Positions 34,824 to 44,574 of a stretch of 64,000 bases of DNA are shown here, piece by piece. The DNA lies in contig NZ_LUAV01000012.1 of the NCBI RefSeq assembly GCF_002078505.1, positions 267,134 to 331,133 of the forward strand. Direction: 5' to 3'. Position 1 is the stretch's first letter; each line of letters opens with the position of its first letter. This DNA is from Ensifer aridi (GTDB lineage Bacteria > Pseudomonadota > Alphaproteobacteria > Rhizobiales > Rhizobiaceae). Position numbers and translations under genes: made by a program. The notes under the pieces are model-generated. The model was not told where the DNA came from. It ran no database searches and saw only the letters and a program-made list of their open reading frames with translations.

Positions 34824-37633
34824 TAGGCGGCCTCTCCTTCGTCTTCGCCAATCCGGCCATGCTCGCAGCCCTCGTCGCGCTGCCGGTGATCTGGTGGCTG
34901 CTGCGCATGACGCCGCCCAGACCCGCAGCCGAGGTTTTTCCGCCGCTGCGCATCCTCGCCTCGGTTATCAAGCGCGAGGAAACGCCGTCGAAGAGTCCCT
35001 GGTGGCTGACGCTTCTCAGGATGCTGATGGCGGCCGCCGTCATTTTTGCAATCGCCGATCCGGTCTTCAACCCGCGCAGCAACACACTCGCCACATCCGG
35101 CCCGCTGGCGTTGCTGATCGACAATAGCTGGGCGGCGGCACCAGACTGGGAGCGGCGCGTCGAGGCTGCCTCGGCTTTGATCGATGACGCCGAAGCGAAG
35201 GACCTTGCCGTGTCCATCGTCTTTACCGGCGAGCGCCAGCATGACGCGACGCCGGGATCGGCCGGCACTGCGCGCAATCGGCTCGCAGCGGTGGGCCCCG
35301 AACCGCTGCCGGCCGACCGGCGGTCCGCAATCGCTGCCATGCAAACGGCCTTCAGGGATACACCGCCCGGAACGATAGCCTTCATCACCGACGGCATCGA
35401 GGCCGAGGACGGCAAGACCATGGAGACGCTGGCAGGCATCGGCGCGGCCGACCTCAAGGTGATCGAAGCGGACGGGAGCCAGGCCGTGGCGCTCACCGAC
35501 AGCAGCAACGAGTCGAACGGCATGGCGGTGATGGCGAGCCGACTGAAGACCGACGACAGCCGCTCTCTCCCGATCGTCGCTTTCGACGCGCGCGGCCGTG
35601 CGATTGCGAACGGAACGATCGATTTCGCGCCCGGTGCGGCGACCGCGAAGGGAACGATCGAGGCTCCCTTCGAACTGCGCAACGACTTCGCCCGCATCGG
35701 CATCGAAGGCGCCGCAACCGCCGGCGCGACGCATCTCCTCGACGACGGTTTCCGCCGCCGCCGTGTGGCGTTGTTGAGCGGCGAGGCGCGCGACCTTTCA
35801 CAGCCGCTGCTGTCTCCCCTCTACTACATCAATCGGGCGCTCGCCCCCTATGCCGACCTCGTCGAGCCGCGCGAAACCGATCTCGCGGTCGCCATTCCGG
35901 AACTCTTGCAGCAGCGGCCCTCGGTCCTGATCATGGCCGATATCGGCCGCCTGCCGGAAGAGACCTATCCGCTGCTTGCGAAATGGATCGACAACGGCGG
36001 CACACTGATCCGTTTCGCCGGCCCGCGGCTTGCCGCCGCGCCCGCCGACGATCCGCTTGTGCCCGTGACGCTTCGGCAGGGTGAGCGGGCGCTTGGCGGC
36101 GCGCTCTCCTGGTCTGAGCCGCAGCCGCTCGCCGATTATCCGTTGAACAGCCCGTTTGCGGGCATGCCTCGCCCCACCGATATCCTCGTCAAGAGGCAGG
36201 TCCTGGCCGAACCGACCGCCGATCTCGTCGAGCGGACCTGGGCAAACCTCGCCGACGGCACGCCGCTGGTGACGACGGCGGCACGCGGCACAGGCCGCAT
36301 CATTCTCTTCCATGTCAGCGCCGAGGCCACCTGGTCGAACCTGCCGATCTCCGGACATTTCGTCGAAATGCTCCGCCGCAGCGTCCAGCTTTCGCGCAGC
36401 GGCGGCATCGCCGCTGAAGACAGGGCGGCGCAGCCACAGACGCTGCCGCCGTATCGGCTGCTGAACGCCGACGGCCTGCTTGTCGCCGAAACCGCCAATG
36501 CCCGCCCGCTCGACATCGTGCCGGGTAAGGCGCCGTTGGCGACGCCGGAGAATCCGCCTGGCCTCTATGGTTCCGAGGACGGATTCACCGCGCTGAACCT
36601 GCTGCCGCGCGACGCTCAGCTCAAGCGCATCGACATGGCGGCCGCCGGCCCGTACACATCCGAGCGGCTCACAGCGGCGGAGAGCTGGTCGCTGAAACCG
36701 GCGCTGCTGACGCTCGCATTGCTGCTGCTGCTCGCCGATGCAGCGATTGTCCTGTTCATGGGCGGCGCCTTTTCGCGCTCCCGCATGGCGAAAGCAGCAA
36801 CAGCATTGTTCCTCGTGATGGCCGCGGCCGCTCTTCTTCCCCCTCCGCAAGCCCTTGCGGACGACGCGCGGCCGGATGACGCGCGCATTCTGGAACGGCT
36901 CGACACCACCCATCTCGCCTATGTCGTCACCGGCGAGGAAGACGTGGACCGTCTCTCCGAGAGCGGACTTCGCGGTCTCACCGATTTCCTCACCTATCGC
37001 ACGACGCTCGAGCCGGGCGCCCCGGTCGGCCTCGACATCGCCAAGGACGAGCTCAGCTTCTACCCGATCATCTATTGGCCTATCTCGGCCAGCGCACCGA
37101 TGCCGAGCCCGCAGACCGTCAGCCGCATCGATGCCTATATGCGCGCCGGCGGCACGGTGTTGTTCGACACGCGCGATCAGTTCTCCTCGCTCGGCGCCTC
37201 CTCCGGCGGCACGAGTCCGAATGCCGAACGCCTGCAGGCGATCCTTGCCAATCTCGACATACCGCCGCTGGAGCCCGTTCCGGCCGACCATGTTCTGACA
37301 AAGGCCTTCTATCTGCTGACGAACTTTCCCGGCCGCTACACGGGCAGCCCGCTCTGGATCGAGGCCCAGCTCGACAATCGCGAGGAGCTGAGCGACCGTC
37401 CGGCGCGTTCGGGCGACGGCGTGACGCCGATCATGATCACCGGCAACGACTTTGCCGGCGCGTGGGCGGTGGATTCCAACGGTGTCGCGGTGCTGCCGAC
37501 GGTTCCGCCAGACGAGATGCAGCGCGAATATGCCTTCCGCTCCGGCGTCAACATCATGATGTATATGTTGACCGGCAACTACAAAGCCGACCAGGTGCAC
37601 GTGCCCGCCCTGCTCGAGCGGCTCGGACAGTGA
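34820..37633 (+). CDS. Large membrane protein, BatA N-terminus plus DUF4159
   Basis: A 937-residue membrane protein. The N-terminal ~80 residues match the aerotolerance/BatA region (FANPAMLAALVALPVIWWLL) with two membrane segments. A long extracytoplasmic VWA-like/GATase-like part follows, then two more membrane segments (about 632-655 and 665-683) and a C-terminal DUF4159 domain (about 690-925). ATG overlaps the DUF58 stop (ATGA). By analogy with Bat operons it may form a membrane complex with the MoxR/DUF58 pair; the function is unknown. Confidence 0.88.
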   Translation: MIGGLSFVFANPAMLAALVALPVIWWLLRMTPPRPAAEVFPPLRILASVIKREETPSKSPWWLTLLRMLMAAAVIFAIADPVFNPRSNTLATSGPLALLIDNSWAAAPDWERRVEAASALIDDAEAKDLAVSIVFTGERQHDATPGSAGTARNRLAAVGPEPLPADRRSAIAAMQTAFRDTPPGTIAFITDGIEAEDGKTMETLAGIGAADLKVIEADGSQAVALTDSSNESNGMAVMASRLKTDDSRSLPIVAFDARGRAIANGTIDFAPGAATAKGTIEAPFELRNDFARIGIEGAATAGATHLLDDGFRRRRVALLSGEARDLSQPLLSPLYYINRALAPYADLVEPRETDLAVAIPELLQQRPSVLIMADIGRLPEETYPLLAKWIDNGGTLIRFAGPRLAAAPADDPLVPVTLRQGERALGGALSWSEPQPLADYPLNSPFAGMPRPTDILVKRQVLAEPTADLVERTWANLADGTPLVTTAARGTGRIILFHVSAEATWSNLPISGHFVEMLRRSVQLSRSGGIAAEDRAAQPQTLPPYRLLNADGLLVAETANARPLDIVPGKAPLATPENPPGLYGSEDGFTALNLLPRDAQLKRIDMAAAGPYTSERLTAAESWSLKPALLTLALLLLLADAAIVLFMGGAFSRSRMAKAATALFLVMAAAALLPPPQALADDARPDDARILERLDTTHLAYVVTGEEDVDRLSESGLRGLTDFLTYRTTLEPGAPVGLDIAKDELSFYPIIYWPISASAPMPSPQTVSRIDAYMRAGGTVLFDTRDQFSSLGASSGGTSPNAERLQAILANLDIPPLEPVPADHVLTKAFYLLTNFPGRYTGSPLWIEAQLDNREELSDRPARSGDGVTPIMITGNDFAGAWAVDSNGVAVLPTVPPDEMQREYAFRSGVNIMMYMLTGNYKADQVHVPALLERLGQ

Positions 37634-37640
37634 GGCAGCG

Positions 37641-39710
37641 ATGACCGTCGACTTTTCGCCACTTCTTGCCTGGCCCTATCTCGCGGCATTGTCGCTCATC
37701 GCAGCCGCGCTGGCGGCGCTCGGGCTCTGGCGCGGCGTTCGCGGTGCCTGGATCAGGACGGCCGCTCTCGTCGCGTTCTGCCTCGCCCTTGCAAATCCGG
37801 TTCTCTTCCAGGAGGAGCGCCAGCCGCTCTCGACCATCGTCGCTGTGGTTGTCGACCGCAGCCAGAGCCAGGAGAATGGCGACCGCCGCGAACAGACCGA
37901 CCGGGCGCTCGCCGATCTCAAGGAACGTCTTGCCCGCTTTCCCCAGATCGAGACGCGCATCGTCGAGGCCGCCGACGGCGAGGAGAGCGAAGCTCCCTCG
38001 ACGAAGCTCTTCGGCGCTCTCACAACGGCACTGGCCGATGTGCCGCCCGCCCGCGTCGGCGGCGCCGTCTTCATCACCGACGGTCAGATCCACGATGTGC
38101 CGGACGTGAACCAGAAGCTCGGCTTCGATGCGCCCATTCATGGACTGATCACCGGGCGGCCGGACGAGTTCGACCGGCGCATCGAAATCGTGAGCGCGCC
38201 CCGCTTCGGCATTGTCGGCGAACAGCAGAAACTGACGTTCCGGGTTGTGGACGAAGGAGCGGCGCCCGGTGGCAGCGCCGAGGTCACGATGCGTCTCAAC
38301 GGCAACGAGATCGCCACCGAGCTCGCGGAACCGGGGACGGACGTACCGTTCAGTTTCACCGTCCCGCGCGGCGGCAACAACATCCTTGAATTCGCCGTCA
38401 ATCCTGTCGCCGGCGAAGTGACGGAGGCGAACAACCGCGCCGTCCACGTGCTCGACGGCATTCGCGAGAACCTGCGCGTGCTGCTCGTTTCCGGCGAGCC
38501 GCATGCCGGCGAGCGAGCCTGGCGCAATCTCCTCAAATCCGACGCCGCGGTCGATCTCGTGCACTTCACCATCTTGCGGCCGCCGGAAAAGCAGGACGGC
38601 ACGCCGATCAACGAGCTCTCGCTCATCGCCTTTCCGACGCGCGAGCTTTTCGTCGACAAGATCAGCGAGTTCGATCTCATCATCTTCGACCGCTACCAGC
38701 ACCGCGGCGTGCTGCCGATCCTCTACTACGACAACATCGCGCAGTACGTTCAGAACGGCGGCGCCTTGCTGATTGCCGCGGGACCGGAGCACGCCGGCAA
38801 TGATTCGATCGCTGCCACTCCGCTTTCGGCCGTGTTGCCCGCGACCCCCACCGGCGTTATGACCGAAACGGCCTTCTTCCCGCGGCTTTCCGAGGAGGGA
38901 AAGAAGCATCCGGTCACGCGCGGCCTCGAAGGCGCATCGAGCGAGCCGCCGGCCTGGGGCCGCTGGTTCCGCACCGTCGACGTCGACCGGCCTCTCGGCC
39001 AGACGGTAATGGAAGCGGCGGACGGAAAGCCGCTGCTCGTCCTCAACCGCGTCGGCAAGGGGCGTGTTGCGATGCTGCTCTCCGACCAGGGCTGGCTCTG
39101 GGCACGCGGCTTCGAAGGCGGCGGACCGCACATTTCGCTCTATCGCCGCACCGCCCACTGGCTGATGCAGGAGCCGGCGCTCGAAGAGGAGGCGCTCACC
39201 GCACGCGCCCTCGGCCGGACACTGGAGATCACCCGTCAAACGATCGAGGGAGACCCCGGCCAGGCGACGCTCACCTATCCGTCCGGAAGGACCCAGGAGG
39301 TCACCCTTACCGAACGCGAGCCGGGCCTCTATAAGGCAGAGGTCAAGAGCGATGAAATCGGCCTCTTCGAGGTGGCCAACGACGAGCTGACGACGCTCGT
39401 CCATGTCGGCAATGTCGACGCGCCGGAGTTCAAGGCGGCGATCTCGACGGAGGAAAGGCTGAAGCCCTGGGCGGAAAAGACGAAGGGGCTTGTCCGCCGG
39501 CTGGCGGACGCCGACGGACCGGTCGATCTCCCTTCGATCCTGCCGGTTCGCGGCGCGGTGCGCGTCGCTGATGATGAGCGCCTGTCGCTGCGCATGACCG
39601 ACGAGACGGTGCTGAAGGGCGTCAATTCGCTGTCGCTCTTCGCGGGTCTCTTCGGCCTCGCCGCGCTGCTCTTCCTCATCTCCACGACCTGGTATCGCGA
39701 GGGCCGGTGA
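37641..39710 (+). CDS. Large membrane protein with GATase1/VWA-like ectodomain
   Basis: A 689-residue protein with two N-terminal membrane segments (about 8-25 and 35-50), a large extracytoplasmic region and one C-terminal membrane segment (about 662-680). The ectodomain starts like a VWA domain (IVAVVVDRSQSQENGDRREQ) and contains a glutamine-amidotransferase-like region (IIFDRYQHRGVLPILYYDNI). Fourth gene of the MoxR cluster, 7 bp after the previous stop. No catalytic residues can be assigned. Confidence 0.85.
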   Translation: MTVDFSPLLAWPYLAALSLIAAALAALGLWRGVRGAWIRTAALVAFCLALANPVLFQEERQPLSTIVAVVVDRSQSQENGDRREQTDRALADLKERLARFPQIETRIVEAADGEESEAPSTKLFGALTTALADVPPARVGGAVFITDGQIHDVPDVNQKLGFDAPIHGLITGRPDEFDRRIEIVSAPRFGIVGEQQKLTFRVVDEGAAPGGSAEVTMRLNGNEIATELAEPGTDVPFSFTVPRGGNNILEFAVNPVAGEVTEANNRAVHVLDGIRENLRVLLVSGEPHAGERAWRNLLKSDAAVDLVHFTILRPPEKQDGTPINELSLIAFPTRELFVDKISEFDLIIFDRYQHRGVLPILYYDNIAQYVQNGGALLIAAGPEHAGNDSIAATPLSAVLPATPTGVMTETAFFPRLSEEGKKHPVTRGLEGASSEPPAWGRWFRTVDVDRPLGQTVMEAADGKPLLVLNRVGKGRVAMLLSDQGWLWARGFEGGGPHISLYRRTAHWLMQEPALEEEALTARALGRTLEITRQTIEGDPGQATLTYPSGRTQEVTLTEREPGLYKAEVKSDEIGLFEVANDELTTLVHVGNVDAPEFKAAISTEERLKPWAEKTKGLVRRLADADGPVDLPSILPVRGAVRVADDERLSLRMTDETVLKGVNSLSLFAGLFGLAALLFLISTTWYREGR

Positions 39711-40180
39711 GCGGCAGCGAGATAACGATCTCCGATCTGCGCGTCGTGCCGCATCTTGCGGCGGAGGTGGCCGATCGCGTCTGGCGGGCGTGGTGGAAGC
39801 CGAATGGATATCCGCTGGAGCACATCACAGGGCTGGTCCAGAATAATTTCAACAGCGCCCCGCTGCCCTTCGCGCTCGTCGCTCACCACGGCTCGACCTT
39901 CGTCGGCACCGCTTCCGTTATCGTTTCCGACATGGAAGAGCGGCCGCAGTATACGCCCTGGGTCGCCGCCGTCTGGGTCGATCCGCCATTTCGACGGCTC
40001 GGCATCGGCGGCGCGATCGTCCGCCATGCCGCACTGGCCGCGTTCGCCACCGGCGCCGAGACTGCCTATCTCTGCGCGCTACCTGCAAGAAGGCGTTTTT
40101 ATGAGGGGCTCGGCTGGTCGCTGCAGGAGCAGAACGTGGGAGATCACCTTCTGGACGTGTTCACGCTCAAAACTGTCTGA
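39707..40180 (+). CDS. GNAT family N-acetyltransferase
   Basis: A 157-residue GNAT acetyltransferase. The acetyl-CoA-binding motif is VWVDPPFRRLGIGGAIVRHA, followed by YEGLGWSLQE. It starts with GTG overlapping the previous stop by 4 bp (GTGA), so it is translationally coupled to the MoxR cluster. Whether it acts with that complex is unknown. A perfect 12 bp hairpin downstream is a likely terminator. Confidence 0.88.
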   Translation: MSGSEITISDLRVVPHLAAEVADRVWRAWWKPNGYPLEHITGLVQNNFNSAPLPFALVAHHGSTFVGTASVIVSDMEERPQYTPWVAAVWVDPPFRRLGIGGAIVRHAALAAFATGAETAYLCALPARRRFYEGLGWSLQEQNVGDHLLDVFTLKTV

Positions 40181-40236
40181 TCCCACGGCTCGCTGTTCGT
40201 CACGGTTTCGAACCTCGTCGGTACAACCTCCACGGT

Positions 40237-40266
40237 CGTCATCCTCGGGCTTAACCGAGGATGACG
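40237..40266. terminator. Hairpin between convergent genes
   Basis: A perfect 12 bp stem cgtcatcctcgg/ccgaggatgacg with a 6 nt loop, then aggggagaaaaa. The symmetrical stem sits between two convergent genes. The gtcatcctcgg core also resembles a dispersed repeat. Confidence 0.55.
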
Positions 40267-40349
40267 AGGGGAGAAAAACCCTTGGTTCCAATCAGACCCG
40301 GTCATCCGTGGTCATGGACGCCGACTAGGCTGATGTGAGCGGTTTACCT

Positions 40350-40907
40350 TCAGGCTGCGGCGCCTGTCGCGGTTTGCGCGACGAATTCAGCAGCAGGCGC
40401 CACGCCGTCATCCCGCCAGGCGATCACGCCTTCGAGCCGCGTGTGAACGTCCGCCGCGATCGGCACGACCAGCACCCGGGCCGGATCGACCGGACCGGGG
40501 AATTCGAGCGCTCCGTAGCGCACCTTCTCGAAGCCGAGCGGCTGGTAGTAGGGCGGATCGCCGACGAGGATCACCGCCTCGGACCCCCTCCGCCGCGCGG
40601 CCTCGACTGCGATGCGCACCAGTTCGCGGCCGATGCCCTTGTTCTTGTGCGACGGCCGCACGGCAAGAGGACCGAGAAGGTGTCCCCGGACGGACCCGGC
40701 GATCACCGGCGTCATCCGCACGGAAGCGATCGTCTCGCCGTCGTCGGCGCAGATGAAGGAAAGCGACCGGTCATGCGGCCCCTGCTCGCGAATCCGCGCG
40801 GCAGCACGGGCGAAGCGGCCTGGGCCGAAGGCTTCTTCATTGATGATTTCGATGGCTGCGTCGTGGGACGCGTCTTCAGTCAGATAGACGAGATCGTGCT
40901 TTTTCAT
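40350..40907 (-). CDS. GNAT family N-acetyltransferase (YhbS-like)
   Basis: A 185-residue GNAT acetyltransferase with the motif LAVRPSHKNKGIGRELVRIA and the C-terminal VGDPPYYQPLGFEK. This pattern matches the YhbS-type group of predicted acetyltransferases. The ATG gives MKKHDLVYLTED; a 15-residue upstream extension is unlikely. The substrate is unknown. Divergent from the hydroquinone reductase gene. Confidence 0.88.
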   Translation of the reverse strand: MKKHDLVYLTEDASHDAAIEIINEEAFGPGRFARAAARIREQGPHDRSLSFICADDGETIASVRMTPVIAGSVRGHLLGPLAVRPSHKNKGIGRELVRIAVEAARRRGSEAVILVGDPPYYQPLGFEKVRYGALEFPGPVDPARVLVVPIAADVHTRLEGVIAWRDDGVAPAAEFVAQTATGAAA

Positions 40908-41163
40908 GGATATCGAGAACCGGCATGCGAACGAACACAAGGATGGCTTCACCCGAAAGGGTATTTCAGCATCAGCGTCGTCGCGGGCTTCCCGACAGGA
41001 TCATGGTTAAGGTCGTTTCCGAACGTGAAAAAGCTAACGGATCGCCGATACCAGAAAATCGCCATCTGTCAAAGCCGAAAACGCACTGTTCGGAATTTCG
41101 CCCCTATCGGCGGCGCCTCGGCGCGCTATCTTCGGTTAAGGAAACGAGTGAAGGAGTTCGCCC

Positions 41164-42156
41164 ATGGGCAGGCTGGTGGATGGCGTCTGGCAGGACGTCT
41201 GGTACGACACGCGTGCAACCAACGGCCATTTCAAGCGCAGCGAATCGCAGTTCCGTAACTGGGTCACCGCCGATGGATCGCCCGGCCCTTCCGGCAAGGG
41301 CGGCTTCAAGGCGGAAGCGGGCCGTTATCATCTCTACGTCTCGCTCGCCTGTCCCTGGGCCCATCGCACGCTGATCTTCCGCAAGCTCAAGAAACTCGAA
41401 GACATCATCTCGCTCTCGATCGTCGATCCGCTGATGCAGGCGAACGGCTGGGAATTCAAGGGCGATGAACGTGGGGGCGAGAACGGCGGTACCGCCGACC
41501 ACCTCTTCGGCTCGCGCACCCTTTGGGAGATCTATGTGCGCGCCGATCCCATCTACTCCGGCCGGGTGACCGTGCCGGTTCTCTGGGACAAGCAGAAGAA
41601 CACGATCGTCTCCAACGAGTCCGCCGAAATCATCCGGATGTTCAACTCGGCCTTCGACTATCTCACCGGCTCGACCGAGGATTTCTGTCCGAAAGAACTG
41701 CGGGCGGAAATCGATGCGTTGAACGCGCGCATCTACGACGCCGTCAATAACGGCGTCTACAAGGCCGGTTTCGCGACGAGCCAGGCGGCCTATGAGGAGA
41801 GCGTGACTGCCCTCTTCGCCATCCTGGATGAGCTCGAAGGCCGTCTCGCCTCACGGCGCTATCTGCTCGGCAACAACAGAACCGAGGCCGACTGGCGCCT
41901 GTTCACGACGCTCCTCCGCTTCGATCCGGTCTATGTCGGTCACTTCAAATGCAACATCCGTCGCCTCGCCGACTATCCGAATCTTCATGGCTATCTGCGC
42001 GATCTCTATCAGGTGCCGGGCGTCGCCGAGACGGTGAACATGCACCACATCAAGCAGCACTATTACCGGAGCCACACCATGATCAATCCGACCGGCATCG
42101 TGCCGGTGGGGCCGGTCGTCGACCTCGGCGCTCCGCACGGGCGAGATGATCTTTAG
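41164..42156 (+). CDS. Glutathionyl-hydroquinone reductase (Xi-class GST)
   Basis: A 330-residue Xi-class glutathione transferase (YqjG/ECM4/PcpF family). The catalytic Cys is in SLACPWAHRTLI, and NESAEIIRMFN binds glutathione. The C-terminal helical domain contains LHGYLRDLYQVPGVAET. These enzymes reduce glutathionyl-hydroquinones, a detoxification step. It converges on the Nudix gene, with 18 bp between. Confidence 0.93.
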   Translation: MGRLVDGVWQDVWYDTRATNGHFKRSESQFRNWVTADGSPGPSGKGGFKAEAGRYHLYVSLACPWAHRTLIFRKLKKLEDIISLSIVDPLMQANGWEFKGDERGGENGGTADHLFGSRTLWEIYVRADPIYSGRVTVPVLWDKQKNTIVSNESAEIIRMFNSAFDYLTGSTEDFCPKELRAEIDALNARIYDAVNNGVYKAGFATSQAAYEESVTALFAILDELEGRLASRRYLLGNNRTEADWRLFTTLLRFDPVYVGHFKCNIRRLADYPNLHGYLRDLYQVPGVAETVNMHHIKQHYYRSHTMINPTGIVPVGPVVDLGAPHGRDDL

Positions 42157-42174
42157 ACTGGAAGTAGGAACTGC

Positions 42175-42666
42175 CTACCAGAATGTATCCGGTGTCGCCG
42201 CTCCCGCAAGTTCGGTGAGGCGGCGCCGGGTCGCCGGCGTCGTCTCCGCTGGGAGTTCGTCAAGCGAAAAGAAGTCCGCCGCGGCGATTTCGAAATCGGG
42301 GAGCTTCGGCTGCTCTTGGCGAACATTGTCGCAACGGAAAAAGATGACGTGATCGCGCCTGCTGGTGCGCCGGTTGTAGTAGACCTGGAAGAGCAGCGGC
42401 CCTGTCGTCAGCATGAGATTGCCCTCCTCCCTGAGCTCGCGAACGATCCCCTCCACCGCCGTTTCGTTACGGTCGAGGCCGCCGCCGGGGAAATGCCAGC
42501 CGGGAAGGTAGGAGTGCCTGACGAGGAAGACACGACCCTCGTCATCGAAACACGCGGCCCGAACCCCGAGCGTCATGCCGCGTGCGAAAGCAAAGTAGAC
42601 ATGGGCGAACCGCGTCAACAGGCGGAGCCGCCAGTTAAGCAACTCCTGCCGGCGGTTCTCGTCCAT
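42175..42666 (-). CDS. Nudix hydrolase
   Basis: A 163-residue Nudix hydrolase with the box GGLDRNETAVEGIVRELREE, preceded by VRHSYLPGWHFPGGG. The substrate is not predictable. It is transcribed away from the metallophosphoesterase gene, with about 115 bp between their starts. Confidence 0.88.
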   Translation of the reverse strand: MDENRRQELLNWRLRLLTRFAHVYFAFARGMTLGVRAACFDDEGRVFLVRHSYLPGWHFPGGGLDRNETAVEGIVRELREEGNLMLTTGPLLFQVYYNRRTSRRDHVIFFRCDNVRQEQPKLPDFEIAAADFFSLDELPAETTPATRRRLTELAGAATPDTFW

Positions 42667-42781
42667 GTGCTTCTCTCCTGCTACCCTACGATCCCTTACA
42701 TCGGAGCGCGGCGCTTTAGGCCATCCGGGATAATCCGTTCAAGTGATTCCCCTGACCTGGAATATGCGCTAGACGGAGTTG

Positions 42782-43684
42782 ATGTTCAAACTTGCGCATA
42801 TATCGGACGTCCATCTCGGGCCCCTGCCGGACCTCACTCTCCGTGAACTTGCCTCCAAGCGGATCACCGGCTTCGTCAACTGGCACAGGAACCGGGTGCG
42901 TCATCTCTTCCCCGGCACGCTCGACTGCCTGATGGAGGACATCGAAAAGCGCCAGCCGGATCACCTGACAATCACCGGGGACCTCGTCAATCTAGCCTCG
43001 TCCTTGGAGATCGAGGCGGTGACCGCTTGGCTCGCGGAGGCCGGCGACCCGCGCGACATCTCCGTCGTGCCGGGCAATCACGACGCCTATGTGCCAGGCG
43101 CCTATGAAAAGATAACGCGCGCCTGGTATCCCTACATGCGCAGCGACGATAGCCCATCCGGGTGGCTGAAGAACCATGCCTGTTTCCCCTATATGCGGGT
43201 GCGCGGGCCGGTGGCGCTTATCGGCTGCTCGACGGCCGTTGCCACCCCGCCTTTCGCCGCCAGCGGTTACTTCGGTCCGCGGCAGGCGCGAGCGACCGTC
43301 AATCTCCTGCGTGCCGCAGGCGAGGCCGGGCTCTTCCGCATCGTCATGATCCATCACCCGCCGATCCGCGGCGCAACCTCGATGCACAAGCGCATGATCG
43401 GCATCCGCCGTTTCGCCGCGACCATCTCTTCCGGCGGCGCCGAACTGGTCCTGCACGGTCACACCCATCTCAATACGGTCTATTGGCTCAAGGGGCATGC
43501 GGCACCCGTGCCGGTCGTTGGCATCGCGTCGGCATCGCAGGGGCCCGGCGGCAGCAAGCCCGTCGCCGCCTACAACCTCTTCTCGGTGACCGGCGGACCG
43601 GGGGACTGGCATCTGACCCGGGAACGCTACGCACTCGGTGCCGACGCCAAGGGCGTGACGCTGGCCGAAACGACGCGCTTCTAA
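42782..43684 (+). CDS. Calcineurin-like metallophosphoesterase
   Basis: A 300-residue phosphoesterase with the complete metal-site series: HISDVHLG, TGDLVN, VPGNHDAY, MIHHPPIRG and LHGHTHLN. The family includes cyclic nucleotide phosphodiesterases and lipid A precursor hydrolases; the substrate is unknown. The ATG with GGAG 5 bp upstream is preferred over the TTG one codon earlier. Confidence 0.9.
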   Translation: MFKLAHISDVHLGPLPDLTLRELASKRITGFVNWHRNRVRHLFPGTLDCLMEDIEKRQPDHLTITGDLVNLASSLEIEAVTAWLAEAGDPRDISVVPGNHDAYVPGAYEKITRAWYPYMRSDDSPSGWLKNHACFPYMRVRGPVALIGCSTAVATPPFAASGYFGPRQARATVNLLRAAGEAGLFRIVMIHHPPIRGATSMHKRMIGIRRFAATISSGGAELVLHGHTHLNTVYWLKGHAAPVPVVGIASASQGPGGSKPVAAYNLFSVTGGPGDWHLTRERYALGADAKGVTLAETTRF

Positions 43685-43844
43685 AGCGGCTCGTGAAGTG
43701 ACCACATAGGTCTTCGTCGACGGAAATTCAGGTCCGAGCGAATAATCAGCGAGACTGATGCGTCTTAATCGCGTTCGGGGGCAATCGACCTACGGTGGAA
43801 CTGGGTTCGCCAACGCCCGCGCGATGTTCACAGGAGACAGGCAG

Positions 43845-44390
43845 ATGAACCGAAAAGCGATTCTCTTCACCCTTGCAGCCTTCTTGGCCTCGGCAATGGG
43901 CCAGGCCGCGCTGGCCGTCGGCGAAGACAACAGCGAGCCGCCGAAGAAAACGAAGACGACCACCCAATGCAAGAACGGCCAGGTCTGGGACGCCAAAAGA
44001 AACAGATGCGTCGAAGCGAAGAGAAGCGATCTCGGCGACGATATCCTGTTCGATGCTGCCCGCGAATTCGCCTATGCCGGCCAATATGAGAACGCGATCA
44101 AGGTGCTCGGCGCGATGAAGGAGCAGCAGAGCGCCCGCGTCTTGAACTATCTCGGCTACGCCAACCGCAAGGCCGGCCGCATGGAACTCGGCATGCAATT
44201 TTATCGGCGTGCGCTGCAGGCAGACGAGAACTATATCCTCGCGCGCTCCTATATGGGGCAAGCCTTCGTCGAGCAGGGGCGGATCGAGGAAGCAAAGGTT
44301 CAGCTCATCGAAATCCGCGATCGCGGCGGCGAAAACACCTGGGCTTACCAGGCACTGTTGCAGTCCCTCGGAGGTGTTCGCGCCTATTGA
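43845..44390 (+). CDS. Secreted TPR-repeat protein
   Basis: A 181-residue protein with a signal peptide (ILFTLAAFLASAMGQAALA). A short Cys-containing segment follows (TTQCKNGQVWDAKRNRC, two Cys, a possible disulfide), then about three tetratricopeptide-like repeats (NYLGYANRKAGRMELGMQFY). It is probably a periplasmic protein-interaction factor. AGGAG precedes the ATG. A strong symmetrical hairpin follows the gene. Confidence 0.82.
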   Translation: MNRKAILFTLAAFLASAMGQAALAVGEDNSEPPKKTKTTTQCKNGQVWDAKRNRCVEAKRSDLGDDILFDAAREFAYAGQYENAIKVLGAMKEQQSARVLNYLGYANRKAGRMELGMQFYRRALQADENYILARSYMGQAFVEQGRIEEAKVQLIEIRDRGGENTWAYQALLQSLGGVRAY

Positions 44391-44445
44391 CGCGTTGGCG
44401 CATAGCGCCGTCGGGGATTTGAATGCGGGGCGGTGGGAAACCGGC

Positions 44446-44477
44446 GCCGGAACGGAAAAACCTCTTTCCGTTCCGGC
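44446..44477. terminator. Hairpin after the TPR gene
   Basis: A perfect 13 bp inverted repeat gccggaacggaaa/tttccgttccggc with a 6 nt loop, followed by tcttccctt. It sits between the TPR gene and the sigma-factor gene and may end the TPR transcript. GGAAC inside it also resembles an ECF -35 element, but no matching -10 is evident. Confidence 0.6.
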
Positions 44478-44574
44478 TCTTCCCTTGCAGACTTCGGATC
44501 AAATGTTTCATATCATGCTGATGCGTCCGCATCGCGAATAGACGCATGATCCGGTACGTCTCACTGGAAGAACA

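Noticed and set aside
35798..39404. Two minus-strand frames of about 600 codons
   Set aside because: Antisense to the two large membrane proteins of the MoxR cluster; no recognisable features.
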